From the NCBI RefSeq assembly GCF_014451325.2, contig NZ_JACSCH020000003.1, positions 639,567-703,566 on the forward strand: 64,000 nt of DNA, read 5' to 3'. Under the pieces are notes generated by a model. The model did not search any database and was not told the origin of the DNA. It worked only from the letters and a program-made list of their open reading frames with translations. A program made the translations under genes and the position numbers. Source of the DNA: Streptomyces sp. CB02980. Its GTDB lineage: Bacteria; Actinomycetota; Actinomycetes; Streptomycetales; Streptomycetaceae. Positions 35,548 to 43,212 of this stretch are shown piece after piece. Numbering within the stretch: the stretch's first letter is position 1; the number at the start of each line of letters is the position of its first letter.

Positions 35548-36288
35548 ATGGAGTGGTCGATCCAAGAGATCGCCAAGAAGGCCGGCACCACCAGTCGCAC
35601 CCTCCGGCACTACGGGGACCGCGGACTGCTGGAGCCGAGCCGGATCGGCGCGAACGGTTACCGGTACTACGACCAGGCGGCTCTCGTGCGGCTGCAGCGG
35701 ATTCTGCTGCTGCGCGAGCTGGGGCTCTCGCTGCCCGCGATCGCCGAGGTCCTCGCGGGGCAGCGGGACACGTCCGCCGCCCTGCGCACCCATCTCGCAC
35801 TCCTGGAGCAGGAGCGCGAGCGCATCGGACGGCAGATCGCCTCGGTGCGGACCACTCTCCACAAGACCGAGAACGGAGAAGAACTCATGGCCGACGAAGT
35901 GTTCGACGGTTTCGACCACACGGTGTACGAGCAGGAGGTCACCGAGCGCTGGGGCCGCGGCGCCTATGAGAAGGCCGACCGCTGGTGGCGCTCGCTCACC
36001 GCCGTGCAGAAGAAGATGTTCATGGACGAGCAGTCCGGCATCGCCCGCGACTTCGCGCGGGCGCTCAGGGACGGTCTCGCCGCCGACAGCGACGAGGTGC
36101 AGGCGATCGCGTGGCGCCAGGTCGCGTGGCTGTCCACCACCACGACCCCGAGCAAGGAGTACCTGATCGGTCTCGGCCGCATGTACGTCGACGACCCGCG
36201 CTTCACCGCGAACTACGACAGGCACGGTGAGGGCACCGCCGTCCTGGTCCGTGACGCGCTGGAGATCTACGCGGAGCGGAACCTGTAG
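35548..36288 (+). CDS. TipA-like MerR-family regulator with TipAS drug-binding domain
   Basis: This 246-residue regulator has a MerR winged helix (WSIQEIAKKAGTTSRTLRHYGDRGLLEPSRIGANGYRYYDQAALVRLQRILLLRELGLSL) and a coiled-coil (THLALLEQERERIGRQIASVRTTL). A TipAS-like C-terminal domain follows (DEVFDGFDHTVYEQEVTERWGRGAYEKADRWW). TipAL captures thiopeptide antibiotics covalently through a cysteine; no cysteine is visible in this TipAS region, so non-covalent binding is more likely. An internal ATG at the TipAS domain (ELMADEVFDGF, preceded by GGAGAAG) could give a short TipAS-like form, as in TipA. Confidence 0.9.
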   Translation: MEWSIQEIAKKAGTTSRTLRHYGDRGLLEPSRIGANGYRYYDQAALVRLQRILLLRELGLSLPAIAEVLAGQRDTSAALRTHLALLEQERERIGRQIASVRTTLHKTENGEELMADEVFDGFDHTVYEQEVTERWGRGAYEKADRWWRSLTAVQKKMFMDEQSGIARDFARALRDGLAADSDEVQAIAWRQVAWLSTTTTPSKEYLIGLGRMYVDDPRFTANYDRHGEGTAVLVRDALEIYAERNL

Positions 36289-36296
36289 CCCGAACG

Positions 36297-36405
36297 CCCG
36301 GCCGAGGAAGACCCCGGCCGAGGAAGACCCCGGCCGAGGAAGCCCCCGGCCGCCGTAAGCCCCCGGCCGCCGTAAGACCCCGCCGAGTAAGGCCCCGGCC
36401 GCCCG
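36297..36405. repeat. Tandem repeats after the TipA-like gene
   Basis: Three copies of a unit like GGCCGAGGAAGACCCC are followed by three of GGCCGCCGTAAGCCCCC and a degenerate tail, all in the gap before the next gene. No coding evidence is seen. Confidence 0.7.
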
Positions 36406-36477
36406 AAGTAAACGGTGGCCAAAACCGCGCCTGTCACTTTGTGTGCCCGCACTGCCCACCGTAGTGTCACGCGCACC

Positions 36478-36858
36478 ATGAGTGACGAGTGCGTGAGTGA
36501 CGTACGCCGGCGGGCGCCCGCCGTCCTCGTCCTGCTCGCGCTCCTCGCCCTCCTCGTCAGCGTCTGCCACGGCTCGCACGGGCACATGCTGCCGCCCTCG
36601 GGCTCCGCGGCCGTCGTCTCGGCCCCCGCGCTGCCGCACGGCTGCGAGCGGTCCGGAGAAGCGTGGTCCTTCGACGTCCACCTCCCCGCGCAGACCGCCG
36701 CCGCGCCCCTCGCCGCGCCGGACGCCGGCGGAGCCGTACTCCTGCCGTACGCGGCCGACCTCCGCACCGATCCCCGCGCGCGCTGTGTCCGGGGCAGGGC
36801 GGGACCCGGCCCCGAGCCGGGCCGGCTGCTGATCGCCCTCGGAGTGGACCGGAACTGA
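36478..36858 (+). CDS. Small exported protein with N-terminal membrane segment and His/Cys patch
   Basis: This 126-residue protein has a hydrophobic segment RRAPAVLVLLALLALLVSVCHGSHGHMLPPSG, which is either a signal sequence or an anchor. The CHGSHGHM patch just after it could bind a metal. The remainder is Ala/Pro-rich and ends GRLLIALGVDRN. The ATG at 36478 has no clear ribosome-binding site; TAGTGT 8-14 nt upstream suggests a leaderless start. It is 61 nt ahead of the PLP enzyme and MFS genes on the same strand, so probably the first gene of that operon. No family recognised. Confidence 0.65.
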   Translation: MSDECVSDVRRRAPAVLVLLALLALLVSVCHGSHGHMLPPSGSAAVVSAPALPHGCERSGEAWSFDVHLPAQTAAAPLAAPDAGGAVLLPYAADLRTDPRARCVRGRAGPGPEPGRLLIALGVDRN

Positions 36859-36919
36859 GCCGGGTCTCGCCCTCGCGTGACCAGGCCCCCTTCCGCTACA
36901 CCCCAAGGACGTCCCACCC

Positions 36920-37960
36920 ATGAACCACCTGCTGTCCGGCAGCCCGCTGCCCGTCGCCGAGCAGACCGTCGGCAACACCCCCGTCCTCCGCACGGACGAC
37001 GGCTACTGGGCCAAGCTCGAAGGCTTCAACTTCGGCGGCATCAAGGACCGTGCCGCCCTCTACATGGTCGAACAGGCCCGCCGGCGCGGTGAGCTGCGGC
37101 CCGGCGCCCCGATCGTCGAATCGACCTCCGGGACCCTCGGCCTCGGTCTCGCGCTCGCCGGGGTCCTCCACGGCCATCCGGTGCACGTCGTCACCGACCC
37201 CGGCCTCGAACCGATCGTCGAGCGGATGCTCGTCGCCCACGGCGCCCGGGTCCATGTCGTACCGGAGCCGAGCCCCCGGGGCGGCTGGCAGCAGGCCCGG
37301 ATGGACCGGGTCGCCGAGCTGCTCGTGAGCCTCGACGGGTCCTGGTGGCCCGACCAGTACGGCAACCCGGACAACCCCGACGCGTACGCGGGGCTCGCCG
37401 CCGAGCTGTCCCGGCAGCTCGACCGGATCGACGTCCTCGTCTGCGCGGTCGGCACCGGCGGCCACTCGGCCGGGATCTCCCGGGCCCTGCGCGCCACCGG
37501 CAGCCCCGCGCTCGAACTCGTCGGCGTGGACTCCGTCGGCTCCACCGTCTTCGGCCTGCCGGCCGGGGAGCGGCTGATGCGCGGCCTCGGCTCCTCCATC
37601 CACCCGGGCAACGTGGACCACGGCGCCTTCGACGAGATCCACTGGGTGGGCCCCGCCGAGGCGGTCCGGGCGGCCCGCCGGCTGGCCTCGCGTCAGTTCG
37701 CCACGGGCGGCTGGAGCGTCGGCGCGGTCGCGCTGGTCGCCGGGTGGCTGGCCCGGACCCGGCCGCGCGGGACGCGGATCGCGGCGGTCTTCCCCGACGG
37801 GCCGCAGCGGTACTTCGACACCGTCTTCAACGACGAGTTCTGCGCGGCCCACGGTCTCCTCGACGGGCCCGTACGGGAGGATCCCGCGGGGTACGTCTCC
37901 GCCGACGCGGTCAGCGGCTGGACCCGCAGGGTCATGGACCGGACGGGGTCGGCGCGTTGA
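36920..37960 (+). CDS. PLP-dependent cysteine synthase-family enzyme
   Basis: This 346-residue fold-type II PLP enzyme is related to cysteine synthase/cystathionine beta-synthase. The PLP lysine is in [14 protein letters not shown], the substrate loop in [16 protein letters not shown], and the phosphate-binding glycine loop in [15 protein letters not shown]. The sequence differs clearly from housekeeping CysK/CysM, and the neighbour is an efflux-type MFS protein. It may therefore build a diamino acid or other small product for export, as SbnA-like enzymes do; this is inference. ATG 36920; the stop overlaps the next start (TTGA). Confidence 0.87.
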   Translation: MNHLLSGSPLPVAEQTVGNTPVLRTDDGYWAKLEGFNFGGIKDRAALYMVEQARRRGELRPGAPIVESTSGTLGLGLALAGVLHGHPVHVVTDPGLEPIVERMLVAHGARVHVVPEPSPRGGWQQARMDRVAELLVSLDGSWWPDQYGNPDNPDAYAGLAAELSRQLDRIDVLVCAVGTGGHSAGISRALRATGSPALELVGVDSVGSTVFGLPAGERLMRGLGSSIHPGNVDHGAFDEIHWVGPAEAVRAARRLASRQFATGGWSVGAVALVAGWLARTRPRGTRIAAVFPDGPQRYFDTVFNDEFCAAHGLLDGPVREDPAGYVSADAVSGWTRRVMDRTGSAR

Positions 37961-39180
37961 CCACGGCGGCGGCCCCGCCCGAGGGCGGCGTCTGGAAGCA
38001 GAGCCGTACCTTCGAACCGGCCGTCCGGCTCCTCTTCCTCAACCAGCTCACCATCAACCTCGGCTTCTACATGCTCATGCCGTACCTGGCCGCGCACCTC
38101 GCGGACGGGCTCGGCATGGCGGCCTGGGCGGTCGGGCTCGTGCTCGGCGCCCGGAACCTCTCCCAGCAGGGCATGTTCCTCGTCGGCGGGGCGCTCGCCG
38201 ACCGGCTCGGCTTCAAGCCGCTCATCGTGGCGGGCTGCGCGCTGCGGACGGCGGGCTTCGGGGCCCTCGCGTTCGCGCAGTCGCTCCCGATGCTGATCGC
38301 CGCCTCGCTCGCGACCGGGCTCGCGGGGGCGCTGTTCAACCCCGCCGTACGGGCCTGTCTCGCGGCGGAGGCGGGGGAGGAGCGCCGGGTCGAGGCCTTC
38401 GCGCTGTTCAACGTCTACTACCAGGCGGGCATTCTGCTCGGGCCGCTCGTGGGGGTGGCCCTGACGGGGGTGTCGTTCCGGCTGACGTGTGTGGTGGCGG
38501 CGGTGCTGTTCGCCGGGCTGACCCTCGTACAGCTCCGGTACATGCCCGCACGCGGGGAGCGGCGGGAGCGGGACGGAGAGGGGCGCGGGCAGTTCCGCAC
38601 GGTGCTCTCCCACCGCACCTTCTGGCTCTTCTCGCTCGCGATGACCGGCTCGTACGTGCTGTCCTTCCAGGTCTATCTGGCGCTGCCGCTCGCCGCCGGC
38701 GGCACGGGGTCCACGACGGCGCTCTTCGTCGTCTCCGCCCTGGTCGCGCTCGCCGGGCAGCTGCGGATCACCGCCTGGTGCAAGCGGCGGCTGAGCCGGG
38801 AGCGGTGTCTGGTCCTCGGGCTCGCCCTGATGGGCGGTGCCTTCCTGCTCCCGGCGGCCCTGGGCCGGGGCCTGGTGGGGCTGCTGCTGTGCTCGGCGGT
38901 CCTGGCCGTCGCGAACGCGGTGCTCTACCCGTACGAGATGGACACCGTCGTCGCCCTCTCCCGGGGGCGCTGGGTGGCCACCCACTACGGGCTCTACAAC
39001 ACGGTGTGCGGGATCGGGATCACCCTCGGGAACCTGGGGACGGGCGCGCTGCTCGACGTGACCGGGTGGTCGGCGGTGCCGTGGCTGGCGCTGTGCGCGG
39101 TGGGGCTGGGGTGCGCGGCGGCGATGGCCCTCCTGGCGAGGGGCGGGCGGCTGGCGGAGGGAGCGGCGCCGGCGGACTGA
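37957..39180 (+). CDS. MFS transporter (probable exporter) coupled to the PLP enzyme
   Basis: This 407-residue major facilitator has about 12 membrane segments. It starts with [36 protein letters not shown] and has the loop 2-3 motif [14 protein letters not shown]. It probably exports the product of the upstream PLP enzyme. The start is a TTG at 37957 overlapping the PLP stop (TTGA, 37957-37960); no better ATG or GTG is in frame near the first membrane segment. Its last codons and stop lie within an 18-bp tandem duplication (GCGGCGCCGGCGGACTGA twice). Confidence 0.88.
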   Translation: MTTAAAPPEGGVWKQSRTFEPAVRLLFLNQLTINLGFYMLMPYLAAHLADGLGMAAWAVGLVLGARNLSQQGMFLVGGALADRLGFKPLIVAGCALRTAGFGALAFAQSLPMLIAASLATGLAGALFNPAVRACLAAEAGEERRVEAFALFNVYYQAGILLGPLVGVALTGVSFRLTCVVAAVLFAGLTLVQLRYMPARGERRERDGEGRGQFRTVLSHRTFWLFSLAMTGSYVLSFQVYLALPLAAGGTGSTTALFVVSALVALAGQLRITAWCKRRLSRERCLVLGLALMGGAFLLPAALGRGLVGLLLCSAVLAVANAVLYPYEMDTVVALSRGRWVATHYGLYNTVCGIGITLGNLGTGALLDVTGWSAVPWLALCAVGLGCAAAMALLARGGRLAEGAAPAD

Positions 39181-39305
39181 GCGGCGCCGGCGGACTGAGC
39201 CGGGGCACGGCCTCCGTCCGTACGCGCGTGGCCGGGCCCGCCCCGCCTCCACGCGCGCGTGGCCGGGCCCGCTCCGCCTCCGCGCGCGTGGCCGGGCCCT
39301 TCCCC
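39163..39305. repeat. Short repeats after the MFS gene
   Basis: An 18-bp direct duplication ending in TGA spans the MFS stop (about 39163-39198). It is followed by three copies of a unit with core GCGCGTGGCCGGGCCC (about 39225-39300). The gap of 237 bp to the next gene holds nothing else. Confidence 0.65.
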
Positions 39306-39417
39306 CGGTTCGTACGCCAGTCGGCCCCGCGGGAGTCGCCGCCCAAGGCGGCGGCGGCCACCCTGGGAGGGCGCGGTACGGGCCGCGGCCGGGTTCGGAC
39401 CGGGCAGGAGAGCACAG

Positions 39418-40644
39418 GTGGGGCACCCCCCAGGAGTGATCGGCGGGCGGCGGGGCGGCGAGGGCCGCCCGTACGGGGGCGCCCGGAGGTTCATCCGGGC
39501 GCTGCCGCCGCTGATCATCGTGGGCGGTGTCTTCTTCGACGTCCTGACGCCGCCCAAGTACAGCGCGGCGCCGATGTTCTCCGCCGCCCCGCTGATCGCG
39601 GCGCCCTTCTTCTCCACCCTCACGACGCTGCTCACCGGGATCGCGGCCGTCCTCGCCTCCGTCGGGCTACACATCTACAACGACACCGCGACCGAGATCC
39701 CGTCGCTCACCGAGTTCCTGACCGTGCTCACGGTCTCCGCGCTCGCCATGCTTATCAACCGGGTCGTCCTCCGCAGCGGCGAGCGGCTCGCCTCGGCGCG
39801 GGTCATCGCGGAGACCGCGCAGAAGGCGGTGCTGCCGACGCCCGCCGAGCGGATCGGCGGGCTGCAGTGCGCGGCGCGGTACGAGGCGGCGCAGGCGGAC
39901 GCGTTCATCGGCGGCGATCTGTTCGCCGTCCAGGACACCCCCTACGGGGTACGGCTCGTGGTCGGCGACGTCCGCGGGAAGGGCATGGACGCGGTCGAGG
40001 CCGTCGCCGTCGTCATCGGGGCGTTCCGGGAGGCGGCCGAACAGGAACGGACGCTGGAGGGCGTGGCGCAGCGGCTGGAACGTGCCCTCGCCCGGGAGGG
40101 CACCCGCAGGCACGGGTTCGACGCCTTCGAGGGGTTCACGACGGCCGTCCTCGCCGAGATCCCGCGCGGTGACGGGGGCGGCACCTTCGACGGTTTCGTA
40201 CGGGTCGTCAACCGCGGGCACCCGCCTCCGCTGATGCTGTACGCGGACGGGCGCCTGGACTCGATGGAGCCGGGCGAGCCCGCGCTGCCGCTCGGCATGG
40301 GCGATCTGGCGTCGTGGCCGGACCGGGCCGAGGCGCGGCCGTATCCGCCGGGCGCGACGCTGCTCTTCTACACCGACGGTCTCTCGGAGGCGCGGAACGC
40401 CGAGGGTGTCTTCTACGACCCGGGGGAACGGCTTGCCGGGCGGATCTTCCCCGGGCCCGAGGAACTGCTCGACGCGCTCGTGGACGACGTACGGCTGCAC
40501 ACCGGCGGCGGGTCGACCGACGACATGGCGCTGCTCGCGGTGAGCCGTCCGGCGACCGGGCAGCCGGAGCGGCGCCGGACGATGCCGGTGGTGCCGCCGG
40601 GCGGGTCCGGTTCCCCCGGCGGCGGGCCCGGTCACCGGCCGTAG
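39418..40644 (+). CDS. Membrane-anchored PP2C/SpoIIE-type serine phosphatase
   Basis: This 408-residue protein has two or three N-terminal membrane segments (FIRALPPLIIVGGVFFDVL, FSTLTTLLTGIAAVLASVGL, FLTVLTVSALAMLINRVVL). A SpoIIE-like phosphatase domain follows: AQKAVLPTPAERIGGLQCAARYEAAQADAFIGGDLFAV, then LVVGDVRGKGMDAVEAV, NRGHPPPLML, LLFYTDGLSEARN and STDDMALLAV. The metal-binding aspartates are in GGDL, GDVRGKG, TDGL and DDMA. It probably dephosphorylates an anti-anti-sigma factor. The GTG at 39418 has CAGGAGAG upstream; a GTG at 39436 is also possible. Confidence 0.87.
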   Translation: MGHPPGVIGGRRGGEGRPYGGARRFIRALPPLIIVGGVFFDVLTPPKYSAAPMFSAAPLIAAPFFSTLTTLLTGIAAVLASVGLHIYNDTATEIPSLTEFLTVLTVSALAMLINRVVLRSGERLASARVIAETAQKAVLPTPAERIGGLQCAARYEAAQADAFIGGDLFAVQDTPYGVRLVVGDVRGKGMDAVEAVAVVIGAFREAAEQERTLEGVAQRLERALAREGTRRHGFDAFEGFTTAVLAEIPRGDGGGTFDGFVRVVNRGHPPPLMLYADGRLDSMEPGEPALPLGMGDLASWPDRAEARPYPPGATLLFYTDGLSEARNAEGVFYDPGERLAGRIFPGPEELLDALVDDVRLHTGGGSTDDMALLAVSRPATGQPERRRTMPVVPPGGSGSPGGGPGHRP

Positions 40645-40844
40645 TCGCGAGGTGTCACTGCGATAACAATTGACATAACGTCAGATCGCGAGGGTTTCGG
40701 CGTCCCTTGCTGAAGGGGGGTCAACTCGGACCATTCCCTCCCAATTCAATGAATGATCAAGAGGAACAGCTTGGAATCGGCACCCCGTGTCTATTAACGT
40801 TCGATAACGCAGTGCGGTCGTCCCAGCCGTCGCAAGAGGCGGCA
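40645..40844 (+). promoter_or_regulatory. AT-richer promoter region upstream of the c-di-AMP riboswitch
   Basis: About 200 bp lacks a gene and is less GC-rich than its surroundings. It includes TTGACA at about 40670 and GATAAC at 40803-40808 as candidate promoter elements. The long untranslated leader that follows contains the riboswitch. Confidence 0.4.
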
Positions 40845-40982
40845 CCGTGCGCACGCGCCGAATCCTGAAAAGGAACCGGGGAACCACTACTTGGGGTGAA
40901 TCGAGCCCTTCGCACTTGTGCGACCGTGCTCGTAGGAGACCTTCCTGCTCCGAACCCGTCAGCTAACCCGGTAGGCGAGAAG
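40845..40982 (+). ncRNA. ydaO-yuaA (cyclic di-AMP) riboswitch
   Basis: The conserved blocks appear in order: GCGCCGAATCCTGAAAAGG (40854-40872), AACCGGGGAACCAC, TTGGGGTGAATCG (40891-40903), ACCTTCCTGCTCCGAACCCG and TCAGCTAACCCGGTAGGCG (40959-40977). The terminal GCGCC/GGCG pairing closes the element. It lies 19 nt before the GTG of the M23 peptidase gene at 41001 and next to its ribosome-binding site AAGGAAAGGAG. In Streptomyces such switches turn off cell-wall hydrolase genes when c-di-AMP is high. Confidence 0.9.
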
Positions 40983-41000
40983 GAAGGAAAGGAGCGCGCC

Positions 41001-42164
41001 TCCGTGGCGTCCAACACTCCCGCACCAGAAGCCCCCTTCGATGCCTTCGGTGGTGGTGCGGGTCCTGCCGCCCCGGACACCGAGTGGAACCCCACCGAGG
41101 GATCCCTCCGCGCCGAGAGCCGCTCCGGCGGCCGCCACCGTGTCGTCAAGCAGCGCTCCAACTTCGCCCGTTCCTCCACCGTCCTCGGTGTCGGTGTGAT
41201 CGCGGCCGTCGGTGCGGGTGGCCTCGCCACCGCGCAGGAGAAGCCCCCGGTGGCCATATCGCTTCCGGACCTGCCCGACCTCAACCTGCCGGACGCGCAC
41301 GACCTCCCCGGTGTCGGCGACCTCCTCCCCGAGGAGACCCACGAGACGGTCAGCGCGGCCCGCGCCAACCCGAACCCGCTCACCAGCGCCACGTACGCCA
41401 CCCTCGACGACGAGCAGGGCACCAAGGCCCCGCAGATGCAGCAGGCCGGCCTGGTCACCCAGGACGGTCCGGCCGCCAAGGCCGCGCCCGGCGCCGGCGA
41501 CGCGGGCGAGGCCCTGCGCGCCCGCATCCTCCAGCAGGCCGAGCAGCAGCAGGCCTCCGCCGACGCCGCCGACAAGGCCGCCGCGGAGAAGGCGGCGGCC
41601 GAGAAGGCCGCCGCTGAGGCCGCGGCCAAGGCCGACGCCGCGGAGAAGGCGGCCGCCGAGGCGAAGGCCAAGGCCGAGGCGGAGGCCAAGGCGAAGGCGG
41701 AAGCCGAGGCCAAGGCGAAGGCCGAGGCGGCGGCCGAGGCCGAGCGCCTCGCCAAGCTGGCCGCGAGCTACACGCTGCCGCTCTCCTCGTACAGCCTCAG
41801 CGCCACCTACATGCAGTCCGGCTCGATGTGGTCCTCCGGCTACCACACCGGCCTCGACTTCGCCGCTCCCACCGGCACCCCGCTCAAGGCGGTCCACGGC
41901 GGCACCGTCAAGTCGGCGGGCTGGTCCGGCTCGTACGGCTACCGCGTCGTCCTGGAACTCTCGGACGGCACCGAGATCTGGTACGCCCACATGTCCTCCA
42001 TGACGGTCTCCGCCGGCCAGACCGTGGGCACCGGCGAGACGATCGGCCGCGTCGGCGCCACCGGCAACGTCACCGGCGCCCACCTCCACATGGAGGTCCA
42101 CACGCCCGGCGGCTCCGGCCTCGACCCGGCGGAGTGGCTGCGCTCCAAGGGCCTGAGCCTCTGA
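41001..42164 (+). CDS. M23-family cell-wall peptidase with coiled-coil domain, under c-di-AMP riboswitch
   Basis: This 387-residue exported protein has a disordered N-terminus and a basic patch (RHRVVKQRSNFARSS) before a hydrophobic segment (STVLGVGVIAAVGAGGLATA). A linker and a long Ala/Lys/Glu coiled-coil (about residues 170-255, AAEKAAAEKAAAEAAAKADA) follow. The C-terminal LytM domain shows zinc ligands H and D in SGYHTGLDFAAPTGTPLKA and HLH in VTGAHLHMEVH. It should cleave peptidoglycan cross-links. I chose the GTG at 41001 (AAGGAAAGGAG 9 nt upstream); the longer frame from 40896 runs through the riboswitch. Confidence 0.92.
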   Translation, partial: SVASNTPAPEAPFDAFGGGAGPAAPDTEWNPTEGSLRAESRSGGRHRVVKQRSNFARSSTVLGVGVIAAVGAGGLATAQEKPPVAISLPDLPDLNLPDAHDLPGVGDLLPEETHETVSAARANPNPLTSATYATLDDEQGTKAPQMQQAGLVTQDGPAAKAAPGAGDAGEALRARILQQAEQQQASADAADKAAAEKAAAEKAAAEAAAKADAAEKAAAEAKAKAEAEAKAKAEAEAKAKAEAAAEAERLAKLAASYTLPLSSYSLSATYMQSGSMWSSGYHTGLDFAAPTGTPLKAVHGGTVKSAGWSGSYGYRVVLELSDGTEIWYAHMSSMTVSAGQTVGTGETIGRVGATGNVTGAHLHMEVHTPGGSGLDPAEWLRSKGLSL

Positions 42165-42204
42165 CCCACCCGGGTCGCCACGACGGCGACCAGGTCCGTC
42201 CGCC

Positions 42205-42693
42205 CTACCGCGCGGGCGCGCCGGCCCCGGCCTCCGCCACCCAGGCGTCCAGCTGCTCCCGGGTGGTGCCGGGGTCGGCGACCAGCGCACCCAGGTCGTC
42301 GCCCTCGACGACGGTGGTCGCCAGGGCCGGGCACCTGCGGCAGCCCTCCACACCGACCTGAACCCACCACTTGCAGTGGGCGCGCAGATGACACCGCGGC
42401 ACGCTCCGATGCTCGTCCGCCGGCGTTGCGGCCACCCGCTCCACCAGGCCGCAGTCATTGCCCCTGCGGTGCAGACAGTTGCTGACGCAGTGCGACGCGA
42501 AGCGCAGGACCCGGGTCGGCTCGACATCCTTCGGGATGACCGGCAGGACGTCTGCGGCCGGCACGGGATCGGCGAGGTACACGACCTCGCCGCCCTGCCC
42601 CGACCGCACTCCCAGGACGACCGACTCCGGTGCGTCGGCCTTGCCGCTCGGGCACCATGTCCTGCTCGCCCCGGAACGGTCCGCGGTGCTCAT
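42205..42693 (-). CDS. Cysteine-rich protein of unknown function
   Basis: This 162-residue soluble protein has eight cysteines; seven of them sit in two clusters. The first is C-x3-C-x7-C (HCVSNCLHRRGNDC); the second is C-x5-C-x10-C-x2-C (CHLRAHCKWW then GCRRCPAL). This suggests zinc or iron-sulphur binding. The N-terminal half (GQGGEVVYLADPVPAADVLPVIPKD) is ordinary. It is not a radical SAM protein (no CX3CX2C). I chose the ATG at 42693 because GAGGAG lies 6 nt upstream; an ATG two codons earlier is too close to it. It lies 30 nt downstream of a short secreted-peptide gene on the same strand, so the two form an operon. Confidence 0.75.
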   Translation of the reverse strand: MSTADRSGASRTWCPSGKADAPESVVLGVRSGQGGEVVYLADPVPAADVLPVIPKDVEPTRVLRFASHCVSNCLHRRGNDCGLVERVAATPADEHRSVPRCHLRAHCKWWVQVGVEGCRRCPALATTVVEGDDLGALVADPGTTREQLDAWVAEAGAGAPAR

Positions 42694-42723
42694 CTCCATC
42701 TCCTCGTCCGTCGAGTGGGACCG

Positions 42724-42939
42724 CTAGACGATCTGGCCGGCGCAGGCCGGAGTGCAGGCCGCTGCCGTGCGCTCCTGCTCGACCGCCTTGGCCAGGTGCG
42801 CCTCCAGCTGCGCCGAGGTGATCTGCCCGGGCTTGGGCGAGGACTGCGCGGACGCGGCACCCGCTCCGCCGAGAACGAGCGCGGCGGCCGCGAACGCGGC
42901 TGCGGTACCCCCGACGGCGGGGCGACTCGTGTACTTCAT
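42724..42939 (-). CDS. Short secreted peptide with C-terminal CxxxC motif
   Basis: This 71-residue precursor has a clear signal peptide (KYTSRPAVGGTAAAFAAAALVLGGAGAASAQ). The mature part of about 38 residues is a helix-prone segment (GQITSAQLEAHLAKAVEQERT) and the ending AAACTPACAGQIV. AGGAGGTTGCAGC precedes the ATG at 42939. The two cysteines could form a disulphide or be modified. It is first in a two-gene unit with the cysteine-rich protein downstream. No family is recognised; it could be a signalling, structural or modified peptide. Confidence 0.75.
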   Translation of the reverse strand: MKYTSRPAVGGTAAAFAAAALVLGGAGAASAQSSPKPGQITSAQLEAHLAKAVEQERTAAACTPACAGQIV

Positions 42940-43046
42940 GCTGCAACCTCCTGGATGGGTACGAAAGGTGTACCGGCACGCTAGGAGGCCCCGGAGACCA
43001 TCACCGGCAGTTCGGGGCGGCTCTTGGGAGGCGGTCGCGTCCGTTC

Positions 43047-43212
43047 CTAGGGGGTGTCTTGCCGATCAGGCCGGGCTCGCGGCGTCTGGCACCGCGCCTC
43101 GCCGCGTTGTCGTCGGTCGCCAACGCTCCGCGTTGACTCCCTCCTCCGCCTTGCGATGCACGGCACCAGACGCCGCTCCCTGATCCGGCCTGATCGACAA
43201 GACACCCCCTAG
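43047..43212. mobile_element. 166-bp palindromic MITE-like element
   Basis: The element begins CTAGGGGGTGTCTTG and ends CAAGACACCCCCTAG. Its terminal inverted repeats continue inward with few mismatches (CGATCAGGCCGG, then GCGGCGTCTGG after a 5-8 nt offset) for about 50 bp on each side, so the whole folds into one long hairpin. It codes for no transposase. I recall similar GGGGTGTC-ended palindromes scattered in Streptomyces genomes. The right-hand CTAG supplies the stop codon (complement of 43209-43211) of the neighbouring prsW gene. Confidence 0.75.

Noticed and set aside
40896..41000. N-terminal extension of the M23 peptidase
   Set aside because: The frame runs through the conserved core of the c-di-AMP riboswitch, and a strong ribosome-binding site precedes the GTG at 41001.
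42205..42693. Radical SAM maturase for the neighbouring peptide
   Set aside because: The cysteine spacing is C-x3-C-x7-C, not CX3CX2C, and no SAM-binding motifs follow.
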